Notes under the pieces: model-generated
What the model was told of the DNA's origin: nothing
The model's input: the letters and a program-made list of their open reading frames with translations, nothing else
Databases searched by the model: none
Source of the DNA: Pseudomonas nicosulfuronedens
GTDB lineage: Bacteria; Pseudomonadota; Gammaproteobacteria; Pseudomonadales; Pseudomonadaceae
Assembly: GCF_005877905.1 (NCBI RefSeq)
Contig: NZ_SWDV01000011.1
Coordinates: 183,099-247,098, forward strand
Direction of reading: 5' to 3'
Length of the DNA stretch: 64,000 nt
Made by a program: the position numbers and the translations under genes
Shown here: positions 16,159 to 25,639 of the stretch, one piece after another
How the letters are laid out: every line of letters starts with the position of its first letter
Position numbering within the stretch: the stretch's first letter is position 1

Positions 16159-17223
16159 ATGATGAGCAAGACGCACTGGATGATCTACGGCGCCAACGGC
16201 TACACCGGCCGGCTGATCGCCGAGCAGGCGCAGCGCGAGGGCCTGAAACCGATTCTCGCCGGCCGCAACCCGGCCAGCCTGCATGCGCTGGGCAGTTCGC
16301 TGGGGCTGGAATGCCGGGTCTTCGGCCTGAACGACAGCGCCGCCGCCCTGGCCGCGCTGGAGGATGTCGGCGTGGTCGCCAACTGCGCCGGGCCCTTCTC
16401 CGCCACTGCCGCGCCGATGATCGAAGCGTGCATCGCCAGCGGTGCGCACTACGTAGACATCACCGGAGAGATTTCCGTCTTCGAATACGCCCACGGTCTC
16501 GACGAAGTGGCGCGCACGGCGGGCGTAGTGATCTGCCCCGGCGTCGGCTTCGACGTGATCCCGACCGACTGCGTCGCGGCCTGCCTGAAGGAGGCAATGC
16601 CGGAAGCAACCCAGCTGGCCTTGGGTTTCGATAGCGGCAGCGGCCTCTCACCCGGTACCGCCAAGACCACCGTGGAAGGCCTCAAACTGGGCGGCAAGGT
16701 CCGTGAAGCCGGGCGTCTGCGCGATGTGCCGCTGGGTTACAAGCGCCGCGACATCGACTTCGGCCGTGGTCTCAAGCACGCTGTGACCATCCCCTGGGGC
16801 GACGTGGCGACGGCCTATTACTCCACCGGCATCGGCGATATCGAGGTCTACCTGCCGGTGCCACCGGCCGCCGCCATCGGCATGCGGGTGATGGACAGCT
16901 TTCGCCCGCTGCTGGGCCGCGACCGCGTACAGGACTGGCTCAAGGAGCAGGTGGACAAGCGCGTCCACGGCCCCGACGAACTGGCCCGCAGCAAGCTGCG
17001 CACCTGGGTCTGGGGCGAAGTGCGCAACGCCCGTGGCGAACGCCGCACCGCAAGGCTGGAAACTGCCAACGGCTATGACGTGACTATCCATGGCGTGCTC
17101 TTCGCGGTGCGCCATCTGCTGGCCAATCCGAACACGGTCGGCTACTTCACCCCGTCGAAACTCTTCGGCGCGCGCTGCATCGAGCAGTTACCGGGCAGCG
17201 GCAGCATCGTCATTCGCGGCTGA
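16159..17223 (+). CDS. saccharopine-dehydrogenase/trans-acting enoyl reductase-like oxidoreductase
   Basis: A 354-residue NAD(P)-binding protein with YGANGYTGRLIAEQA at the N-terminus, the signature of the saccharopine dehydrogenase-like family that includes mycobacterial trans-acting enoyl reductases. The first Rossmann half (1-120) carries NCAGPFSATAAPMIEACIASGAHYVDITGE, a strong family marker. Two adjacent ATG codons (16159, 16162) are possible starts. Its 3' end overlaps the convergent argP gene by 14 bp. The substrate is unknown; a role in lipid reduction is only inferred from relatives. Confidence 0.82.
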   Translation: MMSKTHWMIYGANGYTGRLIAEQAQREGLKPILAGRNPASLHALGSSLGLECRVFGLNDSAAALAALEDVGVVANCAGPFSATAAPMIEACIASGAHYVDITGEISVFEYAHGLDEVARTAGVVICPGVGFDVIPTDCVAACLKEAMPEATQLALGFDSGSGLSPGTAKTTVEGLKLGGKVREAGRLRDVPLGYKRRDIDFGRGLKHAVTIPWGDVATAYYSTGIGDIEVYLPVPPAAAIGMRVMDSFRPLLGRDRVQDWLKEQVDKRVHGPDELARSKLRTWVWGEVRNARGERRTARLETANGYDVTIHGVLFAVRHLLANPNTVGYFTPSKLFGARCIEQLPGSGSIVIRG

Positions 17224-18109
17224 TCGGCACCAACTGGTCCGGCGCCTTCGCCAGCAGGTGCCGGGTCAGCGCGGCGAGCAATTCGCCGCCGTTGCGCCAA
17301 TGGTGCCAATACAGCGGCACGTCGATCGCCCGCCCCGGCAGCATGTCCACCAACTCACCACGCTCCAGTTCGCCGCGCACCTGCTGCTCAGGCACCAGGC
17401 CCCACCCGAGCCCGCCGCTGGTCATGCGCACGAAGCCTTCGGAGGACGGGCACAGGTGGTAGCTGAAGTGACCGTCGACACCCAGGTCCTTCAGATAGCG
17501 GTGCTGCAGTTGATCATCCGGGCCGTAGACGATGGCCGGTGCCCGGACGAGACCCGCGGGCGTCACGCCCCTGGGAAAGTGCCGGGCGATGAACGCCGGG
17601 CTGGCCAGCCCGCGATAGCGCATGGCGCCCAGCGGCTCGCAGCGGCCGCCGGCCACCGGGCGCGGACTGGCGCAGACACAGCCGGCCACCTCGCCGGCAC
17701 GCATCCGTTTGAGGCCGACTTCCTGGTCCTCCACGACCAGGTCCAGCAGCACGTGGCGCTCGCCGCAGAAATCACCGACCGCGTGGGCCCACCAGGTCGC
17801 CAGGCTGTCGGCGTTCAGCGCCAGGCGCAAACGCTCGGGCGCCGCGCCGTCATCCAGCGCGGGCACCCATTGCTGCAGATCGCCCTCCAGCAGGCGCACC
17901 TGCTGCACATGGTTGAGCAGGCGCTGGCCGAGATCGGTCGGCTGCGGCCGTGCCGCGCGCACCAGTACCGGCTGGCCAACCCGCGCTTCGAGCAGCTTGA
18001 TGCGCTGGGAAATCGCCGATTGCGACAAGCCCAGCACCTGGGCGCCGCGCTCGAAACCGCCCTGCTCCACCACGGCGGCCAGGGCGGCAAGCAGCTTGTA
18101 GTCGAACAT
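17210..18109 (-). CDS. argP: LysR-type regulator ArgP (IciA)
   Basis: A 299-residue LysR-family regulator. The helix-turn-helix is in ERGAQVLGLSQSAISQRIKLLEARVG (about residues 20-45), and the effector domain occupies 90-290. ArgP senses lysine/arginine and activates the exporter gene argO, which is found two genes away on the divergent side (18632). Only the start at 18109 gives a family-length protein; the open frame continues upstream through the divergent gene. The 99-bp divergent gap holds AT-rich sequence with a LysR-like ATCAATT...AATGAGAT dyad. Confidence 0.9.
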   Translation of the reverse strand: MFDYKLLAALAAVVEQGGFERGAQVLGLSQSAISQRIKLLEARVGQPVLVRAARPQPTDLGQRLLNHVQQVRLLEGDLQQWVPALDDGAAPERLRLALNADSLATWWAHAVGDFCGERHVLLDLVVEDQEVGLKRMRAGEVAGCVCASPRPVAGGRCEPLGAMRYRGLASPAFIARHFPRGVTPAGLVRAPAIVYGPDDQLQHRYLKDLGVDGHFSYHLCPSSEGFVRMTSGGLGWGLVPEQQVRGELERGELVDMLPGRAIDVPLYWHHWRNGGELLAALTRHLLAKAPDQLVPISRE

Positions 18110-18208
18110 GATCAATTTCCCTAATGAGATATCAGCAGTATTGGTTTTTCTTATACAGGCCAAAGCCGGACAATCGCCAGCATCCCCACTCTTTACGGAT
18201 TGCCCACC

Positions 18209-18628
18209 ATGGCTGGCGAAACGTCCCTGGCCGCGCTGCTGCGCGACATGACCCCAGTACTCAACGACGGCGAGTACGTGTTCTGCACCCTCCCCGACGG
18301 CCAGCTCCCGGCCGGCCTGCAGCCGCTGGGCAGCTTCCGTGAAAGCGAGGGGCTGACGCTGATCCTTTCGCGATCCGAGGCGGAGCAGGCCGGGCTGGCA
18401 TTCGACTACGTCGCCGCCTGGCTGACCCTGGAAGTGCACTCGGCACTGCAGGCAGTCGGCCTCACCGCCGCCGTGGCGACGGCCCTGGCCAAGGCCGGGA
18501 TCAGCTGCAACGTGATCGCCGCCTGGTACCACGACCACCTGTTCGTCGCCCACGCCGACGGCCCGCGCGCACTCGACGCGCTGCGCGCCCTCGCCGCGGA
18601 CCCTCTTTCCCTGAATCCGGAGGCCTGA
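18209..18628 (+). CDS. ACT-domain protein (PA4364-like)
   Basis: A 139-residue cytoplasmic protein with two ACT-like halves: GEYVFCTLPDGQLPAG...ESEGLTLILSR, then TLEVHSALQAVGLTAAVATALAKAGISCNVIAAWYHDHLFVAHADGPRALDALRAL. ACT domains bind small ligands, often amino acids. It lies 3 bp before the argO-like exporter and is divergent from argP, so it may link amino-acid sensing to export; that link is inference from position. ATG 18209 is preferred over the TTG at 18200. Confidence 0.78.
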   Translation: MAGETSLAALLRDMTPVLNDGEYVFCTLPDGQLPAGLQPLGSFRESEGLTLILSRSEAEQAGLAFDYVAAWLTLEVHSALQAVGLTAAVATALAKAGISCNVIAAWYHDHLFVAHADGPRALDALRALAADPLSLNPEA

Positions 18629-18631
18629 ACC

Positions 18632-19234
18632 ATGTGGCAGAGCTACCTCAATGGGGTGCTGGTCGCCGCCGGCCTGATCATCGCCATCGGCGCGCAGAAC
18701 GCCTTCGTCCTCGCCCAGAGCCTGCGCCGCGAGCATCACCTGTCGGTCGCTGCGCTGTGCGTGCTGTGCGACGCCATCCTGGTCAGCGCGGGGGTGTTCG
18801 GCCTGGCGAAGATCCTCGCCGAGAACCCGACGCTGCTGGCCATCGCCCGCTGGGGCGGCGTGACCTTCCTGGTCTGGTACGGCCTCAAGGCGCTGCGTCG
18901 TGCAGTCGCACCCCAAGCCATGGCCGACGCCCGGGAAACCGGGCCGCGTTCGCGCCGCACCGTGCTGATGGCAGCGCTGGCGGTGACCCTGCTCAACCCC
19001 CACGTGTACCTCGACACCGTGCTGCTGATCGGCTCCCTCGGCGCCCAGCAGGCCGCGCCCGGCGCCTACGCCATGGGGGCCGCCAGTGCCTCGCTGCTGT
19101 GGTTCTTCACCCTGGCCCTGGGCGCCGCGTGGCTTGCGCCCTGGCTGGCACGGCCGACGACCTGGCGCCTGGTGGACCTGATGGTCGCGGTCATGATGCT
19201 GGGCATGGCCGCACAGCTGGTGTTCGCCGGCTGA
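18632..19234 (+). CDS. argO: arginine/lysine exporter ArgO (LysE family)
   Basis: A 200-residue inner-membrane protein with six predicted helices. The LysE signature GLIIAIGAQNAFVLAQSLRREHHL is in the first two helices, and LLNPHVYLDTVLLIGS lies in the second half. The family exports basic amino acids and canavanine. It sits 3 bp after the ACT-domain gene and across from argP, its expected activator. Confidence 0.92.
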   Translation: MWQSYLNGVLVAAGLIIAIGAQNAFVLAQSLRREHHLSVAALCVLCDAILVSAGVFGLAKILAENPTLLAIARWGGVTFLVWYGLKALRRAVAPQAMADARETGPRSRRTVLMAALAVTLLNPHVYLDTVLLIGSLGAQQAAPGAYAMGAASASLLWFFTLALGAAWLAPWLARPTTWRLVDLMVAVMMLGMAAQLVFAG

Positions 19235-19560
19235 TCGCCGACCCGCTGCGGAACAAATCCGAACGACATTGCGTCATCCCGGTCTGTGCATAGTGAAGCG
19301 TCGTGCTCCGGCGCAGACGGCTGTGCAGGGCCTTTGCCCCTACAGTTGCTGCGTGGATATGCCGCAGGTCGGGTGCTATGATCGGACCTTCGCGGCGCCG
19401 GCGGGCTCTGAGCCTTCCGGACGCAACTGGCGCGCTGCCTGTCCCTTGATGGGGCGCATTGCAGCTACGCCCGGATGCCGCGACAAACATCGAACCGGCC
19501 CCGTGTACCGGTCGCGCGCACGTCGCGCTAGCCCAGACTGAGTGAGATAGGAGAGAGACC
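19235..19560 (+). other. 326-bp leader region of sodB
   Basis: No gene is apparent. It contains an extended -10 promoter at 19374-19382 and, downstream of it, about 170 bp of predicted untranslated leader. The leader holds short GC-rich dyads (for example ACCGG near 19494 with ACCGGT near 19507) but no riboswitch I recognise. Confidence 0.5.
19374..19382 (+). promoter_or_regulatory. extended -10 promoter of sodB
   Basis: TG-C-TATGAT is a good extended -10 element. No strong -35 hexamer is seen 16-18 bp upstream (TGGATA at 19354). Predicted start near 19389 gives a long leader before the sodB ATG at 19561. Confidence 0.5.
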
Positions 19561-20142
19561 ATGGCTTTCGAATTGCCGCCGCTGCCTTACGCGAAGAACG
19601 CCCTTGAGCCGCACATTTCCGCGGAAACCCTGGAATTCCACCACGACAAGCACCACAACACCTACGTCGTGAACCTGAACAACCTGGTTCCGGGTACCGA
19701 GTTCGAAGGCAAGAGCCTGGAAGACATCGTCAAGACCTCTTCCGGCGGCATCTTCAACAACGCCGCCCAGGTGTGGAACCACACCTTCTACTGGAACTGC
19801 CTGAGCCCCAACGGCGGTGGCCAGCCCACCGGCGCCCTGGCGGACGCCATCAACGCTGCCTTCGGTTCCTTCGACAAGTTCAAGGAAGAGTTCAGCAAGA
19901 CCTCCATCGGCACCTTCGGCTCCGGCTGGGGCTGGCTGGTGAAGAAGGCCGACGGCTCCCTGGCCCTGGCCAGCACCATCGGCGCCGGCTGCCCGCTGAC
20001 CAGCGGTGACACCCCGCTGCTGACCTGCGACGTCTGGGAACACGCCTACTACATCGACTACCGCAACCTGCGTCCGAAGTATGTCGAGGCGTTCTGGAAC
20101 CTGGTCAACTGGGACTTCGTGGCTGAGCAGTTCGCTGCCTGA
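19561..20142 (+). CDS. sodB: iron superoxide dismutase SodB
   Basis: A 193-residue cytoplasmic Fe-type superoxide dismutase. Metal ligands are H27 (EFHHDKHH), H74 (VWNHTFYW), D157 and H161 ([11 protein letters not shown]). [19 protein letters not shown] and the Gly/Gln pattern are those of Fe rather than Mn enzymes. AGGAGA is placed well before the ATG. In Pseudomonas, sodB is lowered under iron starvation by PrrF small RNAs; no Fur box is evident here, consistent with indirect control. Confidence 0.96.
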   Translation: MAFELPPLPYAKNALEPHISAETLEFHHDKHHNTYVVNLNNLVPGTEFEGKSLEDIVKTSSGGIFNNAAQVWNHTFYWNCLSPNGGGQPTGALADAINAAFGSFDKFKEEFSKTSIGTFGSGWGWLVKKADGSLALASTIGAGCPLTSGDTPLLTCDVWEHAYYIDYRNLRPKYVEAFWNLVNWDFVAEQFAA

Positions 20143-20162
20143 ATGTACCCAGCTTGATACGA

Positions 20163-20189
20163 AAAACCCGGCCCCGCGCCGGGTTTTTT
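20163..20189 (+). terminator. terminator of sodB
   Basis: AACCCGGC at 20165-20172 pairs with GCCGGGTT at 20178-20185 with a 5-base loop, followed by TTTT. Confidence 0.92.
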
Positions 20190-20324
20190 CGTAATGGGCG
20201 CGTAACACCTTCGTGTCAGCTAACCTGAAAGGCCGGTACAGTCACGAAACACAACGATGGCCCTTTGACGTCATTGCGCCAATTGCCAATACTCAGCCCC
20301 AGTCGTTCGCCCCTGGCGAGAAAC

Positions 20325-20338
20325 AAGGAACGCCCTTG
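20325..20338 (+). promoter_or_regulatory. ribosome-binding site and TTG start of bifA
   Basis: AAGGAA at 20325-20330 stands 5 bp before a TTG codon at 20336. Starting here gives a protein beginning (M)KLDPRHSLSLKLLRM, whose length (693 residues) fits P. aeruginosa BifA (about 687). The frame stays open to 20213 but those 41 residues are not typical of the family. Confidence 0.75.
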
Positions 20339-22417
20339 AAACTGGATCCCCGGCACAGCCTCTCCCTCAAGCTGCTGCGAATGGTATTGCTCGCGGCCCT
20401 CGTGGTCGGGGTGGTACTCAGCTGTGCCCAGATCGTCTATGACGCCCACAAGGCGCGCCAGAACGTGCACAACGATGCCCAGCGCATCCTGGCGATGGTC
20501 CGCGATCCCTCTACCCAGGCCGTCTACAGCCTCGACCGCGACATGGCGATGCAGGTCCTCGAAGGGCTGTTCCAGCATGAAGCCGTGCGCTATGCCGCCA
20601 TCGGCCATCCCGACGAACCCATGCTGGCGGAGAAATCCCGCCCGCTGCTGGACTCCAATACCCGCTGGCTGACCGACCCGATCCTCGGCGCCGAGCAGAA
20701 CTACTCCATTCGCCTCGCCGGCCGTGGCGGCTCCAACGAGTACTACGGCGACCTGAAGATCACCCTCGACACCGCGCCCTACGGTGACGATTTCGTCGCC
20801 ACCTCGGTGATCATCTTCATTTCCGGCATCCTGCGCGCCATGGCCCTGAGCCTGGTGCTGTTCATGGTCTACCACTGGCTGCTGACCAAGCCGCTGTCGA
20901 AGATCATCGAGCACCTTGCCTCGATCAACCCGGACCGCCCCAGCCAGCACAAGCTGCCGATGCCCGACGGCCACGAGAAAGACGAACTGGGCCTGTGGGT
21001 GAATACCGCCAACCAGCTGCTGGCCTCCATCGAGCGCAACGGCCATTTGCGCCGGGAAGCCGAAGACAGCCTGCTGCGCATCTCCCAGTACGACTTTCTC
21101 ACCGGCCTGCCCAACCGCAAGCTGCTGCAACAGCGTCTGGACCAGATCCTCGAGGGCGCCTCGCGCTTGCAACGCCGCGTCGCCGTGCTTTGCCTGGGCC
21201 TGGATGACTTCAAGGGCATCAACGAGCAGTACAGCTACCAGTTCGGCGACCAGTTGCTGATCGCCCTCGCCGACCGTCTGCGCACCCGCAGTGCGCACCT
21301 GGGCGCCCTGGCGCGGCTGGGCGGTGATCAGTTCGCCCTGGTCCAGGCCGACATCGAGCAGCCCTACGAAGCAGCGGAGCTGGCCCAGCAGATTCTCGAC
21401 GACCTGGAAGCGCCCTTCGAGCTCGACCAGCACCTGGTGCACCTGCGCGCCACCATCGGCATCACCCTGTTCCCCGAGGACGGCGAGACCACCGAGAAGC
21501 TGCTGCAGAAAGCCGAGCAGACCATGACCCTGGCCAAGAGCCGCTCGCGCAACCGCTACCAGTTCTACATCGCCAGCGTCGACAGCGAGATGCGCCGCCG
21601 CCGCGAACTGGAGAAGGACCTGCGCGAAGCCCTGGCGCGCAACGAACTGCACCTGGTCTATCAACCGCAAGTGGACTACCGCGATCACCGCGTGGTCGGC
21701 GTCGAGGCGCTGCTGCGCTGGCAGCACCCGACCCAGGGCTGGGTCGCGCCGGACCTGTTCATCCCGCTGGCGGAACAGAACGGCAGCATCTTCAGCATCG
21801 GCGAATGGGTACTGGACCAGTCCTGCCGTCAGTTGCGCGAATGGCACGACCAGGGTTTCGACGACCTGCGCCTGGCGGTCAACCTGTCCACCGTACAACT
21901 GCGCCACAACGCCCTGCCGCGGGTGGTCAGCAACCTGTTGCAGATGCACCGCCTGCCGCCGCGCTCGCTGGAACTGGAAGTCACCGAGACCGGCCTGATG
22001 GAGGATATCTCCACTGCCGCCCAGCACCTGCTGAGCCTGCGTCGCGCCGGTGCGCTGATCGCCATCGACGACTTCGGCACCGGCTACTCCTCGCTGAGCT
22101 ACCTGAAGAGCCTGCCGCTGGACAAGATCAAGATCGACAAGAGCTTCGTCCAGGACCTGCTGCTGGACGACGACGACGCCACCATCGTTCGCGCCATCAT
22201 CCAGTTGGGCAAGAGCTTGGGGATGCAGGTGATCGCCGAGGGCGTGGAGACGGTCGAGCAGGAGGCCTACATCATCGCCCAGGGCTGCCACGAAGGTCAG
22301 GGCTACCTCTACAGCAAGCCGCTGCCGGCGCGCGAGTTGACCCTCTACCTCAAGCAGGCGCGGCGCCTGGCCGAAGCGGCCGGCGGCAATCCCGGCGGGT
22401 CCGTCGAGCGCCATTGA
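20336..22417 (+). CDS. bifA: c-di-GMP phosphodiesterase BifA
   Basis: A 693-residue inner-membrane protein that breaks down cyclic di-GMP and so lowers biofilm formation and promotes swarming. Order of parts: membrane segment (12-35), periplasmic sensor (40-152), second membrane segment (155-180), HAMP-like linker, GGDEF domain with the degenerate site GGDQF (329-333), and EAL domain with intact EALLRW (457-462) and the downstream DDFGTGYSSLSYLKSLPLDKIKIDKSF. The GGDQF change is also found in P. aeruginosa BifA, which has no cyclase activity. The TTG start is preferred (see 20325). No clear partner gene. Confidence 0.93.
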   Translation: MKLDPRHSLSLKLLRMVLLAALVVGVVLSCAQIVYDAHKARQNVHNDAQRILAMVRDPSTQAVYSLDRDMAMQVLEGLFQHEAVRYAAIGHPDEPMLAEKSRPLLDSNTRWLTDPILGAEQNYSIRLAGRGGSNEYYGDLKITLDTAPYGDDFVATSVIIFISGILRAMALSLVLFMVYHWLLTKPLSKIIEHLASINPDRPSQHKLPMPDGHEKDELGLWVNTANQLLASIERNGHLRREAEDSLLRISQYDFLTGLPNRKLLQQRLDQILEGASRLQRRVAVLCLGLDDFKGINEQYSYQFGDQLLIALADRLRTRSAHLGALARLGGDQFALVQADIEQPYEAAELAQQILDDLEAPFELDQHLVHLRATIGITLFPEDGETTEKLLQKAEQTMTLAKSRSRNRYQFYIASVDSEMRRRRELEKDLREALARNELHLVYQPQVDYRDHRVVGVEALLRWQHPTQGWVAPDLFIPLAEQNGSIFSIGEWVLDQSCRQLREWHDQGFDDLRLAVNLSTVQLRHNALPRVVSNLLQMHRLPPRSLELEVTETGLMEDISTAAQHLLSLRRAGALIAIDDFGTGYSSLSYLKSLPLDKIKIDKSFVQDLLLDDDDATIVRAIIQLGKSLGMQVIAEGVETVEQEAYIIAQGCHEGQGYLYSKPLPARELTLYLKQARRLAEAAGGNPGGSVERH

Positions 22418-22437
22418 TTCCACGCGTTGCCCACCTT

Positions 22438-22508
22438 GTAGGAGCGAGCTTGCTCGCGAACCGCTTGGCGCCGATGCTGGGGCTGTTCGCGAGCAAGCTC
22501 GCTCCTAC
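22438..22508. repeat. REP palindrome pair
   Basis: Inverted copies at 22438-22460 and 22486-22508, 25 bp apart, between bifA and the Fur-regulated imelysin gene. Confidence 0.88.
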
Positions 22509-22575
22509 CAAAGCCTCCCTGATAGCAACCTGCTGGCCCCGCGACAGAACAGCGCCACCGATCTCTCTTTTCAAA

Positions 22576-22594
22576 AATGAAAATCTTTCGCATT
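22576..22594 (+). promoter_or_regulatory. Fur box upstream of the imelysin gene
   Basis: The 19-mer at 22576-22594 (AATGAAAATC then TTTCGCATT) matches 15 of 19 positions of the Fur-type sequence AATGAGAATCATTATCATT. It lies 65 bp before the start codon. Iron repression of this operon fits its predicted periplasmic iron role. Confidence 0.68.
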
Positions 22595-22658
22595 ATGTTG
22601 CGGATTTTCTTGCGCAGTCCTTTTTCGTGCGCCTCTTTTCCATGCAAAGGAACCCGTC

Positions 22659-23999
<1,341 letters not shown>

Positions 24000-24060
24000 T
24001 CGACCTGTCCTGATAGGTTGAAGGCGCTGCGGCTCCACGCCGCAGCGACCTTGAAACCCA

Positions 24061-24092
24061 GACAAAGCCCCGCTCTGCGGGGCTTTGTCGTT
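24061..24092 (+). terminator. strong hairpin after the first imelysin gene
   Basis: GACAAAGCCCCGC (24061-24073) and GCGGGGCTTTGTC (24077-24089) form a perfect 13-bp stem with a 3-base loop, followed by GTTT. It can end transcription in both directions and suggests that the next gene has its own promoter (TTGACA at 24144-24149 is a candidate -35) or is only partly read through. Confidence 0.85.
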
Positions 24093-24199
24093 TCCGGACG
24101 GCAAACGATGTCGTTCTCAAATACAAATTTTTCATATTTGCATTTGACACCCCTGATACCATGGCCCGCTGCCATATCGCCGCTTTCGGAACCCCGCCA

Positions 24200-25624
24200 A
24201 TGCTCCACCGCCGTACCGCCCTGCACCTCGTGCCGCTGCTGTCTGCCCTCGCCCTTGCCGCGTGCAAGCCGGAGACCTCCCAGCACGCCGTGGCCGAGCC
24301 CGGCGAAGCACTGTCCGGCGGCGCCACCACGGTGAAACAGAGCGACCGCAACGCCTATTCCATGCCCTCGGCCAACCTCACGCCGAGCCGCCGCCTGGAC
24401 TTCGCCGTGGGCAACAGTTTCTTCCGCAACCCCTGGGTCATCGCGCCGACCACCACCACCGCGCGCGACGGCCTCGGCCCGCTGTTCAACACCAACGCCT
24501 GCCAGAACTGCCACATCAAGGACGGCCGCGGCCATCCACCAGAGATCAACGACGTCAACGCCGTGTCGATGCTGGTGCGCCTGTCGATTCCCGCCGGTTC
24601 CGCCGACGTCGAGACCATCAAGCGCCTAGGCGTGGTGCCCGAGCCGGTCTACGGCGGCCAGTTCCAGGACTCGGCGATCCCCGGCGTGGCGCCCGAAGGC
24701 AAGGTGCGCTTCGAGTACGACGCAGTGCCGGTGACCTTCAAGGACGGCACTGTGGTCGAGTTGCGCAAGCCGAAACTGCGCATCAGCGACCTGGGCTACG
24801 GCCCGATGCACAAGGACACGATGTTCTCCGCCCGCATCGCCCCGCCGATGATCGGCCTGGGGCTGCTGGAATCCATCAGCGAGGCGGACATCCTCGCCAA
24901 CGCCGAACTCCAGGCCAAAGGTGGCGACGGCGTGCATGGCCGACCGAACCGCGTCTGGGACGATGCCACGCAGCAGACCGTCCTCGGCCGCTTCGGCTGG
25001 AAGGCCGGGCAACCCAACGTCGCCCAGCAGAACGCCCACGCTTTCTCCGGTGACATGGGCCTGACCAGCGATCTGCTGCCCAGCGACGACTGCACGAAGG
25101 CGCAGACCGACTGCCTGAACGCCATCGACGGCGGCAAGCCGGAAGTCAGCCAGCACATCTTCAACCAGGTCGCCTTCTACGCCCGCAACCTCGCGGTGCC
25201 GGCGCGGCGCAAGGTGGACGACCCACAGGTGCTCACCGGCAAGGGCCTGTTCTTTGATACCGGTTGCGCCAGCTGCCATACCCCCAAATTCACCACCGGG
25301 CCGAACGCCGCCGAGCCGGAACTGGCCAACCAGCTCATCCGCCCCTACAGCGACCTGCTGCTGCATGACATGGGCGAGGGACTAGCGGACAATCGCCCGG
25401 AATTTCTGGCCAGCGGCCGCGACTGGCGCACGGCGCCGCTGTGGGGCATCGGCCTGACCGAAACGGTCAACGGCCATACCCAGTTCCTGCATGACGGCCG
25501 CGCCCGCAACCTGCTCGAAGCCGTGCTCTGGCACGGCGGCGAAGCCGAAGCGGCCAAACAACGCGTACTGAATTTCGACGCCGGGCAGCGCGATGCCCTG
25601 CTGGCGTTCCTGAACTCACTCTAA
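24200..25624 (+). CDS. di-haem oxidoreductase-like lipoprotein (PA4371-like)
   Basis: A 474-residue lipoprotein (lipobox LAAC, C22) with two c-type haem sites, C101-QNC-H105 and C356-ASC-H360. It belongs to the di-haem oxidoreductase family related to MauG and cytochrome c peroxidases (sometimes called thiol oxidoreductases). In the EfeUOB iron system a haem peroxidase (EfeB) works with an imelysin-like protein (EfeO); this c-type di-haem protein between two imelysins could play a comparable redox part. The start at 24200 gives a proper lipoprotein signal; the frame upstream adds 13 residues that do not. Sixteen base pairs separate it from the second imelysin. Confidence 0.87.
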   Translation: MLHRRTALHLVPLLSALALAACKPETSQHAVAEPGEALSGGATTVKQSDRNAYSMPSANLTPSRRLDFAVGNSFFRNPWVIAPTTTTARDGLGPLFNTNACQNCHIKDGRGHPPEINDVNAVSMLVRLSIPAGSADVETIKRLGVVPEPVYGGQFQDSAIPGVAPEGKVRFEYDAVPVTFKDGTVVELRKPKLRISDLGYGPMHKDTMFSARIAPPMIGLGLLESISEADILANAELQAKGGDGVHGRPNRVWDDATQQTVLGRFGWKAGQPNVAQQNAHAFSGDMGLTSDLLPSDDCTKAQTDCLNAIDGGKPEVSQHIFNQVAFYARNLAVPARRKVDDPQVLTGKGLFFDTGCASCHTPKFTTGPNAAEPELANQLIRPYSDLLLHDMGEGLADNRPEFLASGRDWRTAPLWGIGLTETVNGHTQFLHDGRARNLLEAVLWHGGEAEAAKQRVLNFDAGQRDALLAFLNSL

Positions 25625-25639
25625 GGAGCCGAGCCCACC

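Noticed and set aside
17210..19003. Single long minus-strand frame of about 600 codons
   Set aside because: Only its last 299 codons are ArgP; the upstream part runs antisense through the ACT-domain gene and argO.
24113..24150. Possible second Fur box before the di-haem gene
   Set aside because: AT-rich but best match is only about 11 of 19 positions; not called.
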